In this document: positions 52,868-58,229 of the stretch, one piece after another
Numbering within the stretch: position 1 is the stretch's first letter
How the letters are laid out: the number at the start of each line of letters is the position of its first letter
Assembly (NCBI GenBank): GCA_902563555.1
Contig: CACEXM010000002.1
Location: 40,001-98,229 of the forward strand
Length of the DNA stretch: 58,229 bases
Direction: 5' to 3'
Origin: an uncultured Pelagibacteraceae bacterium
GTDB lineage: Bacteria; Pseudomonadota; Alphaproteobacteria; Pelagibacterales; Pelagibacteraceae
Notes under the pieces: generated by a model
What the model saw: only the letters and a program-made list of their open reading frames with translations
Database searches by the model: none
What the model was told of the DNA's origin: nothing
Made by a program: the position numbers and the translations under genes

Positions 52868-53716
52868 ATGGACTTAAAAAAAATTCTTCCTGAAAACGGA
52901 CCTCCAATAAACGAGGTTAATAAATACATAGAAAAATATAAAAATGACTTGATTGTCATTAAATATGGAGGAAATGTTTTAATTGATAGAAATATCTTTG
53001 ATAATTTTATTACTGATTTGAGTATCTTAAATAAATTAGGTCTTTCAGTTATTGTAGTTCATGGTGGAGGTCCAAGAATCAAGAGAGAATTAGATAAATC
53101 TAATATTCATTCAGAATTTATAAGAGGGTTAAGAGTTACTGATGAAAAAATTATAAACATTGTTGAGTCAGTCTTAATAGATTTTAACAATGATATTGTA
53201 AGCTCTTTGAACAAAAAAAATACAAAAGCGGTCTCCATCCACACTAAAAAAGATAATATTATTGAGGTCGTACCAGAGGCAAAAGAACTAGGTTTTGTTG
53301 GTCTACCAAATAAGATTAATAACGATATTTTATTGGATATAATTCGACAAAATAAAATACCGATTATTTCACCGCTAGGCTTAGATAAGAACAATCAAAC
53401 ACATAATATTAATGGTGATACTGCGGCAATGGCTGTAGCCAAATCTGTCAAATCAAGGAGATTACTATTGATGACAAATGTTGATGGTGTTTTAAATAAA
53501 GAAAAAAAACTTATAGATGAAATATCCTCATCCGAAATATTAGAGATGGTAAAAGATGAGACAATCACTGAAGGAATGATACCCAAAATAAATGCTTGTC
53601 TAGATGCTGTTAATAATGGAGTTACAGCAGCAGGTATAATTAATGGTACAAAACAGCATTCTTGTTTATGGGAAATTTTCTCAGACAAGGGATCAGGTAC
53701 ATTAATAAGAAAATGA
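52868..53716 (+). CDS. argB: Acetylglutamate kinase
   Basis: A 282-residue amino-acid kinase for the second arginine step. IVIKYGGNVLID is the phosphate loop, VHGGGPRIKRELDK binds substrate, and GDTAAMAVAKSVKSRRLLLM is conserved. The final DKGSGTLI is typical of hexameric, arginine-sensitive enzymes. An ATGA overlap couples it to the HAD gene. Confidence 0.95.
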   Translation: MDLKKILPENGPPINEVNKYIEKYKNDLIVIKYGGNVLIDRNIFDNFITDLSILNKLGLSVIVVHGGGPRIKRELDKSNIHSEFIRGLRVTDEKIINIVESVLIDFNNDIVSSLNKKNTKAVSIHTKKDNIIEVVPEAKELGFVGLPNKINNDILLDIIRQNKIPIISPLGLDKNNQTHNINGDTAAMAVAKSVKSRRLLLMTNVDGVLNKEKKLIDEISSSEILEMVKDETITEGMIPKINACLDAVNNGVTAAGIINGTKQHSCLWEIFSDKGSGTLIRK

Positions 53717-54402
53717 ACTTAAAAGAAAAAAAATATTTGCTACTTGATCTTGATGGTGTTTGTTATGGAAAGCATAATAACTATTCTTTAGAGCGTGTAT
53801 TTGGTCAAGTTTCAAAGAGGATGACTCAATTTATATCTGAAAAACTTAAAATTGATAAAGATAAAGCTAAAGAATTACAAACAAATTATTTCTATAAATA
53901 TAATACATCACTAAGAGGATTAATGGTCCATAATGGAATATCACCAGATGAATTTTTATCTTACGTCCATGAAATTGATTTATCATTTATGAAAGAAGAT
54001 AAAATTATGAGAAATGAGCTTAAACAATTAGATATGGAAAAATTTATCTTCACCAATGGTAGTGCTGAACATGCTGCTAATATTTTAACTCACTTGGGTG
54101 TGTATGATTTGTTTGGAAGAGATAAGGTTTTTGATATTAAAGACGCTGGTTATGTACCTAAACCAGAAGCAGAAACCTTCGACTTAATGGTAAAAAAATT
54201 TGGTATAAATCCAAAAGAGACTATTTACATTGAAGATATAGCTAAAAATTTAAGTATAGGTCACGAACGAGGTTGTACAACCGTTTGGTTAATTAATGAT
54301 GAGCATTTTGGAAAAATGGATGCAGACAAAGATTTTATTTCACACAAAATTGAAAATCTGTCTTTATTTCTAAAAGAAATAAGGCTATTAAAAAGTAATT
54401 AA
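53713..54402 (+). CDS. HAD-superfamily pyrimidine 5'-nucleotidase-like hydrolase
   Basis: A 229-residue protein starting at the ATG overlapping the argB stop; a longer TTG frame inside argB is not preferred. HAD motifs: LLDLDGVCY (I, DxD), FTNGS (II), a Lys in [10 protein letters not shown] (III) and YIEDIAKNL (IV). A helical cap follows motif I. It matches the SDT1/YjjG-like group that dephosphorylates pyrimidine nucleotides. In alphaproteobacteria it is often next to argB and dapD, as here. Confidence 0.85.
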   Translation: MNLKEKKYLLLDLDGVCYGKHNNYSLERVFGQVSKRMTQFISEKLKIDKDKAKELQTNYFYKYNTSLRGLMVHNGISPDEFLSYVHEIDLSFMKEDKIMRNELKQLDMEKFIFTNGSAEHAANILTHLGVYDLFGRDKVFDIKDAGYVPKPEAETFDLMVKKFGINPKETIYIEDIAKNLSIGHERGCTTVWLINDEHFGKMDADKDFISHKIENLSLFLKEIRLLKSN

Positions 54403-54403
54403 T

Positions 54404-55231
54404 ATGTCTTTAGAAAAAATAATCAATGATGCTTGGGAAAATAAAGATCAGGTAAACCAAAATTCCGATCAAAATTTAAAAGATGCTATTAACCAAGTTA
54501 TTGCTGATTTAGATAGTGGTAAATCAAGAGTTGCTGAGAAAATAAATGGAGAATGGGTAACTCATCAGCACCTTAAGAAAGCTATAATGTTAAGTTTTAG
54601 AATTTACCCAATGGAAAATTTAAATGGTCCTTATAGTAGTTGGTATGATAAATCACATTTATTAAAAGGTAAAACTGCAGGATGGACCAAAGCTGATCAT
54701 GAAAAAGCAGGTTTTAGAATGGTTCCGAACTCACCAGTAAGAAAAGGTTCATTTGTCGGAAAAAACGCTGTTCTTATGCCATGTTATGTAAACATTGGAG
54801 CATATATTGACGAAGGAACGATGATAGATACTTTTGCAAGAGCTGGTAGTTGTTGTCAGATAGGTAAGAATTGCCATATTTCTGCAGGTTCGGGTGTTGG
54901 TGGAGTTCTAGAGCCCGCGCAAGCTTTACCAACAATCATAGAGGATAATGTATTTCTTGGAGCGATGTCAGAGGTAGTTGAAGGCGTAATTGTTGGAGAA
55001 GGTTCAGTTTTAAGTATGGGTATGTATATTGGCCAATCAACTAAAATAGTTGAAAGGAAAACTGGGAAAATTACTTATGGTAAAATACCACCTTATTCAG
55101 TTGTAGTTCCAGGCTCGTTGCCTGATAAAGATAATTCTTCTGCACCGTCCTTGTATTGTGCAGTAATAATTAAACAAGTTGATGAAAAAACAAGATCTAA
55201 AACTTCTATTAACGACCTCTTAAGAGACTAA
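54404..55231 (+). CDS. dapD: Tetrahydrodipicolinate N-succinyltransferase
   Basis: A 275-residue left-handed beta-helix acyltransferase of the succinylase lysine/diaminopimelate route. The helix is seen as hexapeptide repeats around [40 protein letters not shown] and [20 protein letters not shown]. dapE follows after 2 nt. Diaminopimelate also feeds peptidoglycan. Confidence 0.96.
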   Translation: MSLEKIINDAWENKDQVNQNSDQNLKDAINQVIADLDSGKSRVAEKINGEWVTHQHLKKAIMLSFRIYPMENLNGPYSSWYDKSHLLKGKTAGWTKADHEKAGFRMVPNSPVRKGSFVGKNAVLMPCYVNIGAYIDEGTMIDTFARAGSCCQIGKNCHISAGSGVGGVLEPAQALPTIIEDNVFLGAMSEVVEGVIVGEGSVLSMGMYIGQSTKIVERKTGKITYGKIPPYSVVVPGSLPDKDNSSAPSLYCAVIIKQVDEKTRSKTSINDLLRD

Positions 55232-55233
55232 AA

Positions 55234-56391
55234 ATGAAAACTTTAAATGAGTTAAAATTAGCTAAAGAGCTAATCACATTTCCTTCTATCACCCCAGTTG
55301 ATGCTGGAGTAATGAAATTTTTAGAAAAAAAATTAAAAAAATTAGGTTTTAAAACAAAAATATTGGAATTTAAAGAAAGAGGATTTCAGCCTGTAAAAAA
55401 CATGTATGCAAGATTAGGATCTAAGAAACCTAATTTTATGTTTGCAGGACATGTTGATATTGTCCCTCCAGGAAACATTAAGGATTGGACAGTAAATCCA
55501 TTTAAACCATCTATCAAAAAAGGCCATTTAATTGGGAGAGGTGCAAATGATATGAAAAGCTCTGTTGCAGCTTTTGTGTCTGCTGTAAGCACTTTTTTAT
55601 CAAAAAATAGAAAATTCAACGGATCAATAAGTTTACTTATTACTGGAGATGAAGAAGGTGATGCAGTAAATGGCACCAAAAAAGTTGTAGATTATTTAAA
55701 AAAAAGGAAAGAGAAAATTAACTTTTGTCTTGTTGGTGAACCAACAAATCCAAATAAATTAGGTGAAATGATAAAGATTGGACGTAGGGGTAGTTTAACT
55801 GGTAAATTAAATATTTTTGGTCAGCAAGGCCATGTTGCATATCCTCATAGGGCTAATAATCCCTCAACTATAATTGTAAAAATTTTAAAAGAATTAAAAG
55901 ATATTAAATTTGATAGAGGGTCAAAAAACTTCCAACCTACAAACTTAGAGGTTACAAAAATAAATATAAATAATAACGCTGATAATGTTATCCCGGCTAT
56001 GGCTGAGGCAACATTTAATATAAGGTTTAATAATAAACATTCGTCAAATTCTATTAAAAATAGACTTAATAAAATTTTTAAAAAAATAACCAAGAAAAAT
56101 AAATCAAAATTTAAAATTGATTATAGAGTTTCAGGTGAGGCATTTCTAACAAAGCCAAATGAAACAACACACATGATACAAAATATCATAAAAAAAGTGA
56201 CCAAAATTAAACCAAAGCTATCTACTACAGGTGGAACCTCAGATTTAAGATTCATAAGAAAAATATCACCTGGATTAGAATTTGGGCTTGTTGGAAAAAC
56301 AATGCATAAAGTTGATGAAGCCGTATCTTTAAAAGATTTAAAAAATCTTAAGAAAATTTATGAAAACATTTTGATAAATTATTTTAAATGA
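55234..56391 (+). CDS. dapE: Succinyl-diaminopimelate desuccinylase
   Basis: A 385-residue M20 metallopeptidase-fold enzyme. The metal site is visible: FAGHVDIVPPG (His, Asp), GRGANDMKSSVAAFV, TGDEEGDAVNGTKKV (catalytic Glu) and CLVGEPT. The GTSDLRF segment near the C-terminus matches DapE. It forms a unit with dapD and is coupled to the next gene by ATGA. Confidence 0.95.
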   Translation: MKTLNELKLAKELITFPSITPVDAGVMKFLEKKLKKLGFKTKILEFKERGFQPVKNMYARLGSKKPNFMFAGHVDIVPPGNIKDWTVNPFKPSIKKGHLIGRGANDMKSSVAAFVSAVSTFLSKNRKFNGSISLLITGDEEGDAVNGTKKVVDYLKKRKEKINFCLVGEPTNPNKLGEMIKIGRRGSLTGKLNIFGQQGHVAYPHRANNPSTIIVKILKELKDIKFDRGSKNFQPTNLEVTKININNNADNVIPAMAEATFNIRFNNKHSSNSIKNRLNKIFKKITKKNKSKFKIDYRVSGEAFLTKPNETTHMIQNIIKKVTKIKPKLSTTGGTSDLRFIRKISPGLEFGLVGKTMHKVDEAVSLKDLKNLKKIYENILINYFK

Positions 56392-57311
56392 AAACAGCGA
56401 TCATAAATTCTGACTCCTATGAAAAACATAACACTGGCGATGGTCATCCCGAGCAGCCTAAAAGAGTAATTGCTATAAAAGAAAAGTTAAAAAAAAGAAA
56501 AGACCTAATCTGGGATAAGCCAGATAATGTTCCTGAAGATATTTTGTCTATGACACATACGAAGGACTATATAAATAATTTAAAAAATTCTTTTCCTCAA
56601 AAAGGTCTTAAGTTTCTAGATGGTGATACAGTTGTATCACCCGAAAGTAAAAAGGCAATTTTTGATGCTGCAGGTTCAACAATAAGAGCAATAGATGGGA
56701 TAGAGAGCAATCAATTTAAAAATGCATTCTGTTTAGCTAGACCACCTGGACACCATGCTGAAAAAAACAAAGCCATGGGATTTTGTTGTATATCAAACGC
56801 AGGAGTAGCAACAAACTATCTAGTTACTAAATATAAATACAAAAGAATTGCCTGTATAGATTTCGATGTACACTGGGGTAACGGAAATTATGACGTTATG
56901 CGTAATAATAAAAATTCATTATATATTTCTACGCACCAGTATCCTTTTTATCCTGGAGGTGGTACAGATAAAGATAAAGGAGATTTTAATAATTCATTAA
57001 ATATCCCTTTGCCTGCTGGTACAAACTCAGAAGAATACTTTAATGCATTTGATAGGGTATTAGAAAGGTTAGTTCAATATAAACCAGATTTTCTTTTATT
57101 TTCAGCAGGTTTTGATGCACATAAAGATGATCCACTGGCTCAATTTCAACTAAATTCAAAAGATTTTTATGAGATTACTAAAAGAACATTGACAGCTACC
57201 AATAAGTTTACTGCAGGTAAAGTTGTTTCTATACTCGAGGGTGGATATGATTTAAATGCCTTAGCAGAAAGTGCTAACGAACATGTTAATGCATTAGTTG
57301 AATTCAATTGA
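56388..57311 (+). CDS. Histone deacetylase-family (AcuC/APAH-like) hydrolase
   Basis: A 307-residue arginase-fold zinc deacetylase. It begins with GDGHPEQPKRV, and shows RPPGHHAEKNKAMGFC (catalytic His pair), IDFDVHWGNG (zinc Asp and His) and SAGFDAHKDDPL (second zinc Asp), so the active site is complete. Bacterial members deacetylate acetylpolyamines, acetyl-CoA synthetase or other acetyl-lysine proteins. It is coupled to dapE and followed 30 nt later by a SET-domain gene. Confidence 0.9.
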   Translation: MKTAIINSDSYEKHNTGDGHPEQPKRVIAIKEKLKKRKDLIWDKPDNVPEDILSMTHTKDYINNLKNSFPQKGLKFLDGDTVVSPESKKAIFDAAGSTIRAIDGIESNQFKNAFCLARPPGHHAEKNKAMGFCCISNAGVATNYLVTKYKYKRIACIDFDVHWGNGNYDVMRNNKNSLYISTHQYPFYPGGGTDKDKGDFNNSLNIPLPAGTNSEEYFNAFDRVLERLVQYKPDFLLFSAGFDAHKDDPLAQFQLNSKDFYEITKRTLTATNKFTAGKVVSILEGGYDLNALAESANEHVNALVEFN

Positions 57312-57341
57312 TAAATATCTTCTCTTTTATAAATCACACTT

Positions 57342-57836
57342 ATGAAATTATACAAAATAAAAAAATCTAAAATTGATAACAAGGGTCGTGGACTCTATGC
57401 TACTAAAGATATCAAAGAAGGTACAAAAATTATTAATTACTTAGGAAAAATAATCACAAATAAAGAGGTGGAAATGTCAGAAAAATATGACAATAAAAAA
57501 CCTATCTACCTTTTTACTTTAAATAAAAAATATACTTTGGATGGTGATTTCTCATTTAATATTGCTGGATTAGTTAACCATAGTTGCGATGCAAACGCAC
57601 GTTATGATGGTAAGGGTTTAAAGATTTGGATTACAGCTGATAGAGATATTAAGAAAGATGAAGAGATAACTTGTGATTATGGTTTTAGTTTCGATAAAGA
57701 AGATTACAAACAATTTCCTTGTAAATGTAAATCAAAGAATTGTTGTGGTTTTATAATTCGTGAGGAAAGTCGTTGGAGAATTCATCCTAAATTTGCGATG
57801 AGTAATAAAAAAAAATTAATAAATAACTCTTGTTAA
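57342..57836 (+). CDS. SET domain protein-lysine methyltransferase
   Basis: A 164-residue protein that is nearly all SET domain: KGRGLYATKDIKEGTKIINY (SET-N), the knot motif NHSCDANARYDGKGL, EEITCDYGFSF (catalytic Tyr region), and a post-SET-like cysteine cluster CKCKSKNCCG. It would transfer methyl from SAM to lysine of an unknown protein. The 3' end overlaps truA by 21 nt, convergently. SET genes occur sporadically in bacteria. Confidence 0.87.
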   Translation: MKLYKIKKSKIDNKGRGLYATKDIKEGTKIINYLGKIITNKEVEMSEKYDNKKPIYLFTLNKKYTLDGDFSFNIAGLVNHSCDANARYDGKGLKIWITADRDIKKDEEITCDYGFSFDKEDYKQFPCKCKSKNCCGFIIREESRWRIHPKFAMSNKKKLINNSC

Positions 57837-58229
57837 ATAAAGGCCTTGTGATGGTGCAGGTGGGGCACATAATGATCTTTTTTTAGAATTTAATACATTA
57901 ACAAATTTTTTTAATGTCCATTTTTTTTCCCCAACATATTTTAAACAACCAACCATGGACCGGACCTGCTGTTGTAAAAAAGATTTTGATCTAAATTCTA
58001 TTTCTATCTTATTTTTTTTAGATTTGATTTTTACCAGTTTCATGGTCTTTATTGGACTTTTAGCTCTACAACTAGATTTTCTAAAAGTACTAAAATCCAT
58101 AGTTCCTATTAATTTTTTTGCACTTCTTCTCATTAATTTCAAATCAAGATCTTTCATAACATGCCACCCCCTATTTTCATCTAAAACTGGTCCACTGATC
58201 CGATTTATTATCACGTAATTATAAACTCT
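57816..58229 (-). CDS. truA: tRNA pseudouridine synthase A, C-terminal part (runs off the right edge)
   Basis: About 138 C-terminal residues are inside the window. The frame stays open to the last base, reading RVYNYVIINRISGPV there, so a GTG near the edge is not the start. RGWHVMKDLDLKLMRRSAKK, FSTFRKSSCRAKSP and FLQQQVRSMVGCLKYVGEKKW are TruA signatures; the catalytic Asp lies beyond the edge. It modifies tRNA positions 38-40. Confidence 0.92.
   Translation of the reverse strand, partial: RVYNYVIINRISGPVLDENRGWHVMKDLDLKLMRRSAKKLIGTMDFSTFRKSSCRAKSPIKTMKLVKIKSKKNKIEIEFRSKSFLQQQVRSMVGCLKYVGEKKWTLKKFVNVLNSKKRSLCAPPAPSQGLYLTRVIY

Overview
The window is a stretch of chromosome from a free-living, streamlined, strongly AT-rich alphaproteobacterium, most likely SAR11 (Pelagibacterales). 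The evidence is the alphaproteobacterial 16S gene, a tandem glycine riboswitch directly in front of malate synthase G (an arrangement described for SAR11), alphaproteobacterial marker families (GcrA, DUF4167, DUF2948, DUF1178, NDUFA9-like, HisZ) and extreme compactness. Neighbouring genes mostly touch or overlap by ATGA/TAATG, and all eight convergent gene pairs overlap at their stop codons. No phage, insertion sequence, CRISPR array or plasmid gene was seen, although one nuclease resembles a marine-phage protein.

Layout. 1-1991: start of an rRNA operon on the minus strand (16S, then tRNA-Ile; 23S lies outside), with a matched processing stem on both sides of 16S. 1992-14182: housekeeping (M23 peptidase, prmC-prfA-ispG-lysC, ubiG, argJ, secA, accA). 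14232-16625: promoter, tandem glycine riboswitch and glcB. 16600-20892: kdsB-pheA-SRP RNA-dnaX-ybaB-recR on the minus strand. 21002-25263: cytochrome c, argD-argF, gcrA and an NDUFA9-like gene. 25319-37735: a long plus-strand block running from RNase D, KDO/LPS export (kdsD-lptC-lptB), aroA-cmk-rpsA-ihfB and pyrF to an unusual trpF-trpB-trpA set and accD-folC. 37732-41350: thioredoxin and a three-gene DNA-processing cluster (ExoI-like, PD-(D/E)XK nuclease, RmuC). 41564-44757: tRNA-His-hisS-hisZ-hisG. 44814-49426: a cluster running from two small basic ORFs through dcd-murA-DUF2948-hisD-infA to tRNA-Phe and cspA. 49527-52846: tRNA-Thr, a TVP38-like protein and rpmH-rnpA-yidD-yidC. 52868-58229: argB, a HAD nucleotidase, dapD-dapE, a histone-deacetylase-like hydrolase, a SET-domain methyltransferase and the 3' part of truA.

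The genes are mostly core metabolism: arginine (argB, C-terminal acetyl transfer by argJ, argD, argF), histidine (hisG/Z/D), lysine (lysC, dapD, dapE), aromatic amino acids (aroA, pheA, trpFBA), fatty-acid initiation (accA, accD), LPS core, and translation and secretion machinery. No classical accessory island is visible.

The observations most worth checking are: (1) tRNA-His and tRNA-Phe both have A18/G55 in place of the near-universal G18/T55, and tRNA-His also swaps T54-A58 to A54-T58; (2) tRNA-His ends only 4 nt before the hisS start codon, with the only Shine-Dalgarno-like bases inside its acceptor stem; (3) the trpFBA set is altered together at canonical active-site positions; (4) the cytidylate kinase P-loop lacks its lysine; (5) AccA has a hydrophobic C-terminal tail; (6) a nuclease trio including a phage-like exonuclease; (7) an HDAC-like plus SET-domain pair; (8) small ORFs, one of them coupled to both neighbours. 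Statements on families are from general knowledge; no database search was run.
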